Assembly: GCA_963844315.1 (NCBI GenBank)
Contig: CAWJOC010000015.1
Span: 1 to 64,000 of the forward strand
Direction of reading: 5' to 3'
Length of the DNA stretch: 64,000 bases
Source: CAWAVN01 sp963844315
GTDB lineage: Bacteria > Planctomycetota > Planctomycetia > Planctomycetales > Planctomycetaceae
Positions 53,108 to 63,316 of the stretch are shown piece by piece (the stretch's first letter is position 1; the number at the start of each line of letters is the position of its first letter). Position numbers and translations under genes: made by a program. The notes under the pieces are model-generated. The model saw only the letters and a list, made by a program, of their open reading frames with translations. It made no database searches and was not told the origin of the DNA.

Positions 53108-54154
53108 TTACGTGAGATCTTCGTTGGCGGGAAAATCATCAAAGGTGGGATCTATGTGGATCGCGGTTGTGCGACTCACGACATCGGCTGTAATCCGGTC
53201 AACGCGCAGATCGTCAGCCCGCCGAAGCGTTGCAAAATGCGGGATCGAACCGGAGGATTGTGGTTCCGGGGATGCGATAGTGGACTTCGTGCAGTTTATT
53301 AGGAAGGTGCCGGTGTTTTGATCGCGCAGTGCCCAACACGAAACACGCATCAAGTCCATCCCCAAACTGCCTGGCATTCGGCGGCATCACGATGGTGTTG
53401 TATCGCACCCGGTTTCTTCCGATTGGCGTTTCCATTCAATTGGTGGATCAGCCACACCGGACAACCCAGCGCTCAGCAATCAGTTTGCGGGTGTCGGAAA
53501 CAAACCGACGGATCTCATCGCTCGAGACGTCTGTAATCCTGGCAGATGTAGTCCTTGACAACGGTGCCGACATAATCAATCACCACACCGGAAATACCCT
53601 GTGGATGGCGATGCCGTCGAGGAGGCTGGCAATGCTTTGTGCCGGCCGTAGCTCGGTTGGGAATCTGGCCGAACCCAGATGGATCAGCCTCATCTCCTGA
53701 TTCCATAATTGATTCAAGAATTCGTCTAGTCGTTCACGTTCACCGAGCAGGATTCCGTCTTGTTCCGGAAGTTCCGCGGATCGCGGATCTCATAATTGTA
53801 GTAATTCCCGATGGAACTCAGGTTCTCCCGGATTGAGCATCGGTCCGGCTGGTTCCGAGCGATCTTCGCGCCATGGGAAATCATCCGAAGTTCTAAATCA
53901 TTTTTGGTACCATCGAAGTTAAGATAAACCCATGACTCGGGTGCTTGGCCTTTGAGCCGGCGTGCATATGCAGCCTTCGCGCCTTCGACGGCGATCATCG
54001 CACCCAGCGTGGACTTGCCAACGCCGATCGGTCCCAAAAGCCCAAAGAGTTGGCCCTGTGGATCCGTGGGAGCTAGGCACGTATCCAGAAACTCAATTCC
54101 GGATACTCCGCCTTGACCTCGGGTTAACCAGGGTTGCGTGAAACTCTGGCTCAC
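53108..54154 (-). CDS. RecA/DnaB-like replicative ATPase, frameshifted
   Basis: ATG 54154 overlaps the preceding stop (ATGA). Walker A is FGLLGPIGVGKSTLGAMIAV and Walker B is GISGVVIDYVGTVVKDYICQ. DEIRRFVSDTRKLIAERW, CPVWLIHQLNGNANRKKP and GAIQHHRDAAECQA form the helicase-like sensor region, with QLNG matching the conserved Gln of DnaB-family motif H3. The end is RDQNTGTFLINCTKS and ATLRRADDLRVDRITADVVS. At least four shifts (about 53,830, 53,590, 53,520 and 53,375) break it. It resembles phage or plasmid replicative helicases or RepA-type ATPases and would act with the preceding gene at the element's origin. Confidence 0.7.
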
Positions 54155-55522
54155 AATCGCACCTCCTGTTTGAGAAGTTGCGAAAGACGACGGCAGTCCT
54201 TTTCGCTGATGGTAATCCCATGGCTTTCGAGCACGGCACGCACATTTGACCGGCCTGGCGGTTTTCCGGTTTGGGTCGCAAATTCGCGAAGCAACGTACC
54301 GTACTCTTGTAACAATCCGGAAACACGATCTGCCTTTTCACGGACGCGGCGATTGTTAATGTTACGGATGACGTCAACGCTACGAGCTTTGCCAGTACGA
54401 GACCGGCGTCCCATTGGAAGAGTTGGTCGACGAGAATTCGGCGCTAAGCCAATCCAAGTTCCCCAACGGTCGAAAAGGTGGCGGTCCTTTAGCAACTCAA
54501 AACGGTCGCGCCACTGTGTGTAGTTCGATAGGATCAAGGACGGCCAGACAAAAAGCCCACGGCCCTCAGGAAGCCGTTGATCACCGGAGTAGGCGGCCAT
54601 GTGACCCGCAAACAAGATCCTTAGAGAATTGTTGGTTAAATGATTGATAACCGACAGTTTTGTAGTAATTGTTACCCCACTCGCGCTAATCTCTGGTGTG
54701 CTATCTATTGATCTGAGCCTAGACATTGTTTCGCGACTAATCCCGAACTCTCCTAGCACTCCAAGATAGTATTCAAAACCCGTTTGCGAGGAGGTCACGA
54801 GTTCCCCGTCGTCCCAAGACCGTGATTGCCACTGACGAGGACCGAGTTGCAACGTGATCAGCCCGCCTTGGGCCCCCAATGATTTCAACGTCTGTTGCGC
54901 TTTTGGAAGCACGGTGCGACGAACGAAGTCATATGCCCCTGCAATTCCCGCTTCGTGAATCTCATCGTCGGTGACCATCGCAGTCAAAAGAAGAAAGCCG
55001 CGCCGTCCAGGCAAGGGCGTTAAAACGCGGGTGGTTTGCTCATAGAGTTCTGAGACCTGACGGGCAAAGCAAAACGGACAGTGGTACGCTCGCCGACAGT
55101 TTCCACGCGGCGCACTGCCTGGTACCGGTCCATGTCACCTTCGAACCCAGGGGCCAACAGGAAAGGAGTTGCGAGATCACGCGACGGGTCTTATCGTCTG
55201 CATGATCAATTAAGTTTCGCAAATGAGCTTGCTGGAGGAAGTGGAATGATCGCTGCTGGGCGATCAGGACACGCGCGGGTTTGGTGAATTGCTGCGTATC
55301 CTCAAACATCCACGGCGGCTGCTGCTTGCACAGGATTCGCCAATGCCAAAGTCGTCGATCGCGCTCAAACGACCCGAATAACAAGTCTCTCACAAGATAA
55401 TCGCTTGGTCGGCGTCCAAAAGCGGTGATCGACCAATTCTTCACGGTTGCTTTAGCTAAACCTCCATGTTTAAACTCAAAGCGGCCACCATCTACGCCGA
55501 GATCATCATAGGTTTCTATCAT
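54151..55522 (-). CDS. zinc-finger replication-type protein of the integrated element, frameshifted once
   Basis: ATG 55522 opens IETYDDLGVDGGRFEFKHGG. The first 140 residues end near WTGTRQC. A shift near 55,090 joins CRRAYHCPFCFARQVSELYE, a zinc-finger-like C-x5-C-x2-C, then PGRRGFLLLTAMVTDDEIHE and LKSLGAQGGLITLQLGPRQW. The C-terminal 130 residues are basic and helical (RSRTGKARSVDVIRNINNRR). The plan, with a cysteine cluster before a core that may bind DNA, recalls plasmid and phage Rep proteins, but I cannot find a clear HUH or primase motif. Both ends overlap neighbours, so it is the middle of a tight operon. Confidence 0.55.
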
Positions 55523-55908
55523 GGCTAGATTCGGACAGCTCCTCCCAAATTACAAGCTGGTTCGATGTCGTCGGTGTGATAGACTTGAGAACATTTTCGA
55601 CTTGTTCCTCACCTAGCAACGCGCGAAGTTTCGCGGTTGAGAGTTGCTTCGACTCCGTCTTTCGGATTGCTGCACCAATCATGCCGGGCTCGACCTGTGG
55701 CCGGCGAGTATCGCTTCACGGATTTGTGCCGCAGGTTTTTGCACCGGCTCTTAACAAGTTCCAACGCCAGCAGCTCACGAAGCTGCTCCTGTGTCACCAT
55801 GTCAATGTCTAGTTCATCGAGACGAGGTTCGAGTGGTTCACAAACCTGATCCTCATCCCGAGTAGTTAAATGTTGATTGCTGGCGACGAAAGATTGACGG
55901 ACTGACAC
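55506..55908 (-). CDS. small operon protein of the integrated element, frameshifted
   Basis: The frame opens SVRQSFVASNQHLTTRDEDQ, then LDELDIDMVTQEQLRELLAL. After shifts near 55,730 and 55,695 it reads QIREAILAGHRSS, GMIGAAIRKTESKQLSTAKL and RALLGEEQVENVLKSITPTT. It ends SESSHDRNL with TGA at 55506-55508, overlapping the start of the zinc-finger gene by 17 bases. About 130 residues, acidic then helical, no recognised domain. The overlap supports it as a real operon member. Confidence 0.5.
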
Positions 55909-55927
55909 TTCAAAAACTCCTTTCCTT

Positions 55928-56673
55928 TTAGCAGGGGCCGCAGCGGAAAATGCCGACAGCTATCAATTCAACCGCAGTGGAATGGTTGACCGAGGTGTTG
56001 TTAAGCTGAATCACTCCCGGCTGTTTGTGGTACTTTGTTTTCTTATTGGTCTTGTGGATATGGTTGGTGTCGTAGAGCAAAACATCCGATGTAAAGCGCA
56101 CAACGGGCGAGATGCAACGAGCGAACTTTAAGGCGAGATTCTCATGGGTGGGAACCGTGATCAAACAAGGCTTGTCGGTGAGTTCATCGGGCCAGTCCTG
56201 TGGATTGGGCTCAAACAGTACCATATCGCCAGATGCAATTTTGAGCCCATCGTCCTGGACGAAGGGATGGTGCTCAGAAATCTTCATCCAATATCGCGAG
56301 GCCCGATACAAGCGGCGGGTCACAGGATATAGATAGTCTTCAAGGCAATTTGGGTTTTCGCTGGGCAGCCCGACGAACGGCCGTGAGGCAATCGGGAGAC
56401 CGATCTCCGCCGTTTCTTGTTCATCGGTACGAATCGGCTTGCCGATGCCATACAGCAACCATTCGGTATTGATAAGCGGGTGGGCCCCGATCGCGGACAG
56501 AATCTCCCGCCCAGGAATACGTCTCCCGTGAATCACATTCCCAATTGAAGAGGGATGAACGCCCAAGTCTTTTCCCATCGCTGAAACTTTTCCCCCCCAC
56601 AGTTTTTCGAGCAGCCAGTTCACGCCCCTGAGACTGTCGTTTCGTCAAGTTTTGGCTTGACCCGCTTAGTCAT
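55928..56673 (-). CDS. CI/LexA-like repressor: HTH plus S24-like domain, frameshifted at the N-terminus
   Basis: ATG 56673 opens TKRVKPKLDETTVS. One base later the frame runs NWLLEKLWGGKVSAMGKDLG, VHPSSIGNVIHGRRIPGREI and INTEWLLYGIGKP, a phage-repressor helix-turn-helix. The C-terminal half has FVQDDGLKIASGDMVLFEPN, DKPCLITVPTHENLALKFAR and the late strand VELIAVGIFRCGPC, laid out like the S24 peptidase fold. I cannot identify the catalytic Ser-Lys pair with confidence, so self-cleavage is open. It is divergent from the excisionase-like gene at 56,753. The 80-base gap is probably the switch region of the element. Confidence 0.72.
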
Positions 56674-56752
56674 AGGGGTTGCCTTATGTCGAAGTATGAA
56701 TTATTATTCGTTCAATTGAATTGCATTATAAAAACCCGCAGGAGGTGGATCA

Positions 56753-57040
56753 ATGATGCAAGATATTGAACCTCAAGACCACGTAATTGTCCCAGCGCCG
56801 TCGGTCGATTGGCTCAACCAACGTGAATTGGCCGAACTGTTTGGGTTTTCCGAGCGAACGGCGAGTATTTGGGCAAGGGAGGGGCGATTCAAAGCCTACG
56901 AGCACGGTTGCCCGGTTGCTGGTCGCCGCAAATATTCAAGCGCCTGTTGCTTGTCGACTTGGCACGCCGCCTCCAGACCGCCGTGGAATCGCAGGAATCT
57001 GATGTCGCAGGTGGAACGGCCGCGAAAAGCCTTGGATTGA
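56753..57040 (+). CDS. excisionase-like HTH protein, possibly frameshifted
   Basis: GGAGG lies nine bases before ATG 56753. VDWLNQRELAELFGFSERTA, SIWAREGRFKAYEH is a winged-helix module of the excisionase/MerR-like type, in which WLN-x-RELAELF is typical. A shift near 56,935 would change the tail from CCLSTWHAAS to LLLVDLARRLQTAVESQESD, which looks more protein-like. It lies between the repressor and the convergent integrase, the usual place for Xis. Confidence 0.65.
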   Translation: MMQDIEPQDHVIVPAPSVDWLNQRELAELFGFSERTASIWAREGRFKAYEHGCPVAGRRKYSSACCLSTWHAASRPPWNRRNLMSQVERPRKALD

Positions 57041-57083
57041 CTGGGTTTGATCCTGCGATTGGGGATCCGGCGTCCAAAAAAAA

Positions 57084-58474
57084 TTATCCCAGCATCTTCC
57101 CCGCCAGCCAGCGAATCGCCGCCGCGAACTGCGCGGGGCTGGGCGTGACGTAGTGTTTGGCCGCGATACTCTGGGGCGAGTGGCCCAAAAAATGGGGGGC
57201 GAAGCGGCCGTAGGTCGGATGCTGTTCGAGTTTCGATGCCGCGGTCTTACGCAAGTGCTTGAAACTCCCCGAGACCGGAGTCCCGTCGTTTTTAAGCGCC
57301 GACGACCAAGCGGTTAAAGGCATTGCGGACAGCGTCCGTTTTTTTCAAGCGGCCCTTCGCATCGTAATCCTTCCACACCAGGGGCCGGCCGCTCGTCGAC
57401 ACCAGGACCAAGGGCTCTCCGTGCCGGTTGACGAGGCTGTCATCGTGGTTCAGGTGAATTTTTAACAGTCGGGCCGTTTCCAACCACAAAGGAAAAACCA
57501 CCGTCGGAACGGTCTCGTGGTTCTCGGTTTTGAACCGTTTGTGGGTAATCGTGTTTTTCACCAGATCGACGCGGCTTTTGGGCAACTCGGCAATCTCGCC
57601 CTGCGTGAACCCCAGGTTCAGCCCCATTAGCAGGAACAACTTCGTCCGGTCCGCTGCCTTGTCCAAGAGCAGTCTAATCTCCTCGTCCGAAAACGTCTTG
57701 ATCTTTGTTGTCAAACTAAACCCGAAGTCGCGGTTGGCCAGGTTTAGGGGCAAGGGGATCAGCCGCCGCCCGGCGAGCCACCGGGTGAACTGCCGAAAGG
57801 CCGCGAACAGGTCGCGGGCATAGTGGCGGCTGTAGGTGGCGGCCTTGGCCTCGCCGAGGACGTAATGGTAATACTCCTGGACCGTGGCCTCGCCAATCTC
57901 AGTGATCGGTCGGCCCTCGCCGAACCAGCGCTGAAAATGGTCGAGATGAACGCGAAGGCTTTCCGCGATCACGGCTGCGTTCCCCAGCGTCCGCCTGGGC
58001 CTTCTTGTGAGCCACGAGCGCAGCAATGTGCGTACCAAGGGCCTGTTCGGGCGGGGCGATTTCCGCGGCCTTGTAAAGGCGGTCCGCCTGGGTTCTCGCG
58101 TTCGAAATCAGGGTCTTAATGTGCTCCCCGAGATCCACGTCGCCGGGCTGGATTTTGCGGGCGATGTTGAGCCGAATTTGCCGGTGGCTTTTGCCTTCCG
58201 CATCGTAGCCGACGCCAACCCCAGAGACGTAGATCCCCTTGGGCGGTTCAGGCTCGCGGACTGCTGCGCGGGCGGCGGCGAGGAGTTCGGCTTCCTTTTG
58301 TTTCCACCAGGCCCGCATCGCGGTTCGGGTGCCCTCCTTGGTATTCGGGGTGTCGCGGTCAAGCAGCCCGGCTTTAAGGAGCTGCCGGTGTGACACATAG
58401 TAATGTTTGCCGTTGTAGTATTTGGTCCAACGGCGGTCTTTCGGCCGCCACGTCATGGGGTCGGTGTGAGCCAT
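57084..58474 (-). CDS. tyrosine recombinase (integrase), frameshifted
   Basis: The N-terminal part has WTKYYNGKHYYVSHRQLLKA, an arm-binding-like region. A shift near 57,990 leads to the core-binding domain HLDHFQRWFGEGRPITEIGE and YSRHYARDLFAAFRQFTRWL. The catalytic part has LNLGFTQGEIAELPKSRVDL. After a shift near 57,300 come SGSFKHLRKTAASKLEQHPT (H-x-x-R as HLRK) and FLGHSPQSIAAKHYVTP, with the late His and nucleophile Tyr. About 460 residues. It lies beside a tRNA-Ala 3' fragment, the expected attachment site, and points away from it. Confidence 0.85.
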
Positions 58475-58618
58475 GGAAGTCCCTGGGCGTCGTTAGGAGA
58501 ATGAAATAGCATCCACTACCCAACCATCAATTGACAAGCGTTTTGACAATTTTTGGTCAAGTAAACGGTCAGATGCGTTGTCGAAAACGCCCATGAAATA
58601 AGGACTTATGGCGAATAC

Positions 58619-58665
58619 CTGCATTCGCAATGCAGAGGTCGAGGGTTCGACTCCCTTCGGCTCCA
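58619..58665 (+). other. 3' fragment of tRNA-Ala(CGC): probable att site
   Basis: CTGCA-TTCGCAA-TGCAG is a five-pair anticodon arm with anticodon CGC. It is followed by AGGTC, a T-arm (GAGGG-TTCGACT-CCCTT) and the acceptor half CGGCTCC plus A. No matching GGAGCCG or D-arm lies upstream, where the integrase-side sequence begins. This is the usual footprint left when an element integrates into a tRNA gene. I do not see the intact partner copy in this window. Confidence 0.82.
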
Positions 58666-58907
58666 CTTTTAAGTCAGGGAATGACAAGGATTTACGACAC
58701 GCCGATCTGGTCCACTATGGGCTGGGTCGGCGTGGTCCGTTATGTGGTCCACTATTTCGCGTCCAGAGATGCGAGGCAACTAACCCTACCTGAGAGTCTT
58801 CTTGGAAGGAAATCGCCCCTCAGAGGCCCGTACATGACCTTGTGGATCAAAAAATCCGGTAACGAGAATCCTAGAGATTGTCGAGCGACGGGGCCGAAGA
58901 CTGAACC

Positions 58908-59413
58908 ATGTTGAAGATCGGGTTTGAAGCCCTGCTTGTTCTGGCCGTCGCTGCAACAACGTGTCCGGCTGGCTATACCATCCCGTCATTTAAGATCACG
59001 ACCAAGCGGGCCGACGACCGCGTTGATGTAAAAATCGAGAACGACAAGGTGATCGATTCAGTCCAAAGTCCGTTCTGAATCAGCCACGCCTACATCGAGC
59101 CTACGTGCAAAAGGTGGCCAGAAGCCGTGGTGCTACGGCTGCACCTCAAAGGCTTGGAGAACTTCAAAGTCACGAACGGTAAGGTGAAGTTTGCCATCGC
59201 CCAGGTCCGCGCGGGTCGGCGCGTAGAAGTTCCCTCAATATCCGCGACACCGGTTCGGATCACTGCCGACTTCGCAAGGGCGTGTCGGTCCGCAGTCTTC
59301 ATCAGTGGGGCGATCACGACCAGCAGTGGCGGGACATGCTCATCGAAGACAAAAGCTGCACGCCCGCCGATCTCGCGGCCAGCCGGATCGACTACCCCCC
59401 TTCGGTTCCGTAG
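58908..59413 (+). pseudogene. decayed exported planctomycete-type protein
   Basis: ATG 58908 opens LKIGFEALLVLAVAATTCPA, a signal peptide, then ITTKRADDRVDVKIENDKVI and DSVQSPF followed by TGA. The same frame continues ISHAYIEPTCKRWPEAVVLR and LHLKGLENFKVTNGKVKFAI. A Gly codon (GGA) changed to TGA would explain the stop. After about 59,210 the frame is lost. From memory the text resembles a planctomycete exported family of unknown role. A stop plus a shift suggests real decay beside the element boundary. Confidence 0.55.
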
Positions 59414-59459
59414 GGGGAACTAGAGAGGGAACCCGCAGGCCCGGAAGCCATGACCTAGC

Positions 59460-60425
59460 AACATTTTACGAGAACCAGGCGGTTTCGCAATAGGTAGCAT
59501 TTAATTGCCAAAAAACGCAGAAAAACGCGGTAACGGCGAGGGCAATTCGGTAATTACCGGCGAACTCATCGAACCTATGATTCTGGGGATGGTAATCATC
59601 GGAGTTGTCCGGGGTACCGGCAAACGGGGAAAATGCTGGACGGACTGGAAATGGTGTAAACCACCCCTGAGGCCACTTAGCATGGTCGTGCAGTTCATCG
59701 GCGGTGTCATGAAAGCCTTCCGGAATCCCCAGTTTGGTGCTGACATCCTGGCTCACGTTCGTGTCTTGCTGTTTCTGGTCCTACCTTACATTGAAAACCC
59801 CACGGGAAACGGCCCTCGAATTCGTCCTTTCTCCCATCACCCCGCGGGCGTGGTGCTAAACCTTGCCCAAGGAAGGTCGGCGTGAAGGACGAGGCCGAGA
59901 AGTACATCGACACCAAGCAGGGCAAGGACAAGTCCAACCAAGGAGCCGCCATCAACCTGTTTGTGACGGCGTGCAGCAACATCACGGTGAAGGAAATCAC
60001 CATCGAGCACTACCGGGCGTTCTTGAAGTTGCTGGCGAAGGGCCATCGCCCCCGAAACCGTCCCCGGAACCCTGCGTGGCCTTCTTGGTGGTGCCGCCGG
60101 TGGGCGACCTCCCAGCCTGGAAGCTGGGCGTTTACATGGCTACGCTCATCATCTTCCCCATCACATACCTGTTGATCCCTTGGATCACCGCCCGGACCAG
60201 CTCAATTTCTCGGCGTTGGACTGCCGTGGGTAGTGCTGACCGTGCCGTTTGAGATCGGGCTTGGAGTGATTGGCCCTCGGCCTCCCCTAAGAGCGGATGG
60301 CTGTGGAATATGACCCCGCCCTGGCGGTTTCCTTGGCTTCGGCCTGCTGGTCGTGGCGGTTTCACCGCTGCTGCCACGGGGTTAAGGCCGTGGAAGGAAC
60401 CGTCGCCCTGATTGATTGAGCGATT
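59460..60425. other. remnant region with recombinase-like and membrane-protein fragments
   Basis: No complete gene is visible. From GTG 59882 the plus strand reads KYIDTKQGKDKSNQGAAINL, FVTACSNITVKEITIEHYRA, FLKLLAKG, which looks like the N-terminal core-binding part of a tyrosine recombinase and stops abruptly. Near 60,090 another frame gives PAWKLGVYMATLIIFPITYL, a membrane-helix fragment of a different protein. The stretch 59,460-59,880 shows only short overlapping ORFs. Confidence 0.4.
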
Positions 60426-62485
60426 CTAGCGTTCATCCTTTTCAGGCCCGCACTCCTCGGCCAGCGGGGGCACATCGTCGAGTCTAAGTTGGTCGAACAA
60501 GAACTGATTTCGTTTCGTCGCGTCCGAAACGAGCTTGTCAATCGAGATGATTTCGACATACACGCGATGGTTTTGGTGGTAACGGAAATACCCTCCGGCG
60601 TCTGGGGCGAGGGTGAAGTCGTAGTTGGCTGCCTGTTTCTCTAACGTCGGGGTCAAGTCGGCGATGATTTAGGCGTAGAACGGAAGCTCGTCTGGGACCT
60701 TCAAAACCTTTCCCTTCCTGTCTTTAGCCCGGCCCGACCGCAGGTGGTTGACGTACCGAAAAACTTGGTCGATGGGATTGTCCTTGTCGCTGTAGTCGTC
60801 TCGCCCAGGCCGTTTGAACTCGACGATCACCACCGACCCGAAGGCTTGAAACGGCGGTGGTCCGCTGGAAAACGCCATCGGTCGGTTGAAGATCAGAATG
60901 TCGGATCGGTCCTCACTGTCTACCTCAATCACGTCGCCGATCTGATTCAACTGCTTGTCCGAGGCCAAATATGAGTGGTAGGCGAGACGCTCGTCAATCA
61001 TCCAGAGGTTCATGTGGCTCGGGCCGATGTCGTCCGACGTCGAGTTCATGGGCAGAATCACCTCGTGGATTCGTTTCTCCAGGGGATATTTTCCGCTCTC
61101 GTCGTGGCCGCGGCAGTCTTGAATAAATGAGATCGTGGCCCTTCGATGGACAATATGCCTCGCAAGTCGCAATCCCGAACTCGTTCCACTTGTCGAGGAA
61201 CCTCTCGAATTTCTTTTTGTAGTCCTCCAGCTTCGCGAGGGTCGAATCTTTCTGCGACAAGAGACGGATCGCTTCCTCCTTTAACCTCTGCTCGTAGCCC
61301 TGTTGGACGCGATATAATTCCAGATCGAGCTTGTCGTCCGGCAAGCCGGCGGGGATTTCGTCCAACTCCTTCTCACAGTTTTTGAGAATCGGTTTGTACT
61401 CGCGGTGTTTCTCGTGGACGAACTCTCTGATCTGCTGCTTTTTTGCTTCGTTGATCGGGTTCGTCAGTGGATGGAGGAATGCCTTGGCCTTGGTGGAAAC
61501 CATCCCCATGATCTCCTGCCATGAGAGGTCATCTGGGTATTCCATCTCACCGGGCTGTTCTGCAATGTCAAACCCCGTTCTCTCCGCGCTCGCCCGCTCG
61601 TTCAAGAATTTGCCCGACACGTAGGCCGAGTACGGCACGCTCTTGTCGCCGGCCGTCAAGCTCGCCTGTAGGTTAGGGATGTGCTTATTGGCTTTTTCGG
61701 ATTTGACAGTACGGTCATTGGTGCAAAAGCTAATCTTGTGCTCTGACTCGGCACCGGTGCTGACCAAAAGGTGAGTGATCACAAACCGCTTCTTGCGGAT
61801 GGAAAAACGGTCTGTCTGGGATTGAATGCAGAACTCATTCTGGCAGATCGTGCCCAGATCAAGTAGGGTGTCCTCCGTTTCATCCCGAAGGACGAACATC
61901 GGCATCTTCTTGAGGATGAACAGCTCAATGAAATGCTCGATGATTTTCCGCCCGATGGTGATCGAGTTCTTCGGGCAGTGATCCTTGTAAGAGGCTTTGA
62001 AGCCCTCCAAGTGCACTTCCGTTTTCGTGTCCGTCGAAGCGACGGGCTTCTCAGCGGTTATTTCAACGCCTTCCTTAGTGAAGGTAAATCGGAAGGTCTT
62101 TGGCCGTATTGATCCTTGTCTTTATTATAGATGCTTTCAATCCTCGCCGTCGGCAAAAGTCTTTAACCAAACGAACCGACCAAAACCCTTGCCCCCCAGC
62201 TTCACCTTTTTGTCCGTGTACGCTGTGTTGAACGAAGCGAGATTCTCGTCATTGAACCCCACGCCATTGTCGCGGATCGTAAAACCGCAGACAGGGGAGC
62301 GTCCAGGTGCCATCCATCATTTTCTGCTTCTGGTCGCGATGGATGATGACCTCGATTTTCCCATCTGTCCGCTTCTTCTCGTCGATCGCCTGCACCGCAT
62401 TGACCACGGCCTCGAAGACGGGGTACAGGCACTTTTTGGGAGAAAGGACAAGAGAGTTCACACGGTTGCGTACGTCGATGTCCAT
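60426..62485 (-). CDS. GHKL/HSP90-like ATPase fused to a PD-(D/E)XK-like domain, frameshifted
   Basis: ATG 62485 opens DIDVRNRVNSLVLSPKKCLY. PVFEAVVNAVQAIDEKKRTD is the N-box Glu/Asn region. After a shift near 62,290, TIRDNGVGFNDENLASFN gives the DxGxG box and KLGGKGFGRFVWLKTF the glycine-rich lid. Further on come KTFRFTFTKEGVEITAEKPV and YVSGKFLNERASAERTGFDI, then a long coiled coil (about 61,450-61,150). The C-terminal part has RSDILIFNRPMAFSSG and FGSVVIVEFKRPGRDDYSD, a D...E-F-K nuclease-like core. The end is FDQLRLDDVPPLAEE. About 685 residues. GHKL-nuclease fusions are known in bacterial conflict systems, so a defence role is plausible but not shown. Confidence 0.72.
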
Positions 62486-62763
62486 CTGGCAAGCCCTTCG
62501 CCGGTTGGCCCAGTCAATACAAAGCGGGACGAATCCAAACGAAGTGTCCCTGGTTTTCGTTTCAGATTGTAGGGGATTCTCAGAAATGAGTTTGTGTTCA
62601 CATCACTATGAGGTTCCAAATTTGTCAGGTCAAGGATGTGACGAAATGTCGCTGGCGAGGCTAGGGCCAGCCCGGCGAGTGCATCTCCAAGAGTCCCGCA
62701 CGGTTAATCTGATCGAGCACAGCCTCGGGGACAAATTCGCTGAATTTCATCTCACCGCGGACA

Positions 62764-63316
62764 GTGTCGATCTGGGATCCAGTCCTTGGGGGACCTGCCG
62801 AGTGGGAATTTGGTGATCCCGTTGCGGTGGCGAATGTTCCCTCGTTGATGCTCGGACGCCGTCGCGGACCAAGGATCGTCACGTCGAAAGAGGCCGTCGT
62901 CATTGCGGCCATCGGACAAGGCGGCGAACTGTTCTCCTGGAGGTCTCTGGATCGTGGTCAGACTTGGCAGGGCCCCGTGGGCATCAACGAGGTCCCGAAA
63001 TCGGCAAGAGAAGGGCTCCATGCCCTGGCGGCAGGACCGGACGGCCAATTGTACTGCGTCTGGCTTGACTTACGGAATAACCAACCGGAGGTGTTCGGAG
63101 CACCTTCTAAAGATGGGGGAAAGACATGGGGCCAAAACCATCGGATTTACCGTTCCCCCGATGGCAACGTGTGTGAGTGCTGTCATCCCAGTGTGACTTT
63201 CGACTCCCAAGGGAATTTGTATGTGATGTGGCGGAACTGGCTCGACGGGAACCGTGATCTCTACTTGACCATCTCGAAAGACGGCGGTCGTACCTTTTCC
63301 CAGGCCAAGCAGTTAG
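62764..63316 (+). pseudogene. sialidase/BNR-repeat protein truncated by an IS element
   Basis: The frame has three Asp-box repeats (SLDRGQTWQ, SKDGGKTW, SKDGGRTFS) and CECCHPSVTFDSQGNLYVMW plus RNWLDGNRDLYLTI, typical of planctomycete exo-sialidase-like exported proteins. Protein similarity stops after AKQL (about 63,316), where the IS1380-like sequence begins. The N-terminal end also lacks a signal peptide: the reading starts abruptly at GPAEWEFGDPVAVANVPSLM, with the minus-strand frame MKFSEFVPEAVLDQINRAGL just upstream. The gene is broken on both sides. Confidence 0.65.

Noticed and set aside
52997..53302. Plus-strand ORF of 101 residues next to the palindrome
   Set aside because: The opposite strand carries the C-terminal part of the RecA-like ATPase (FLINCTKS, LRRADDLRVDRI), which explains the sequence better.
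58560..58665. Complete tRNA gene at the integrase boundary
   Set aside because: Only the anticodon arm, T-arm and 3' acceptor half are present; the 5' acceptor strand and D-arm are missing.
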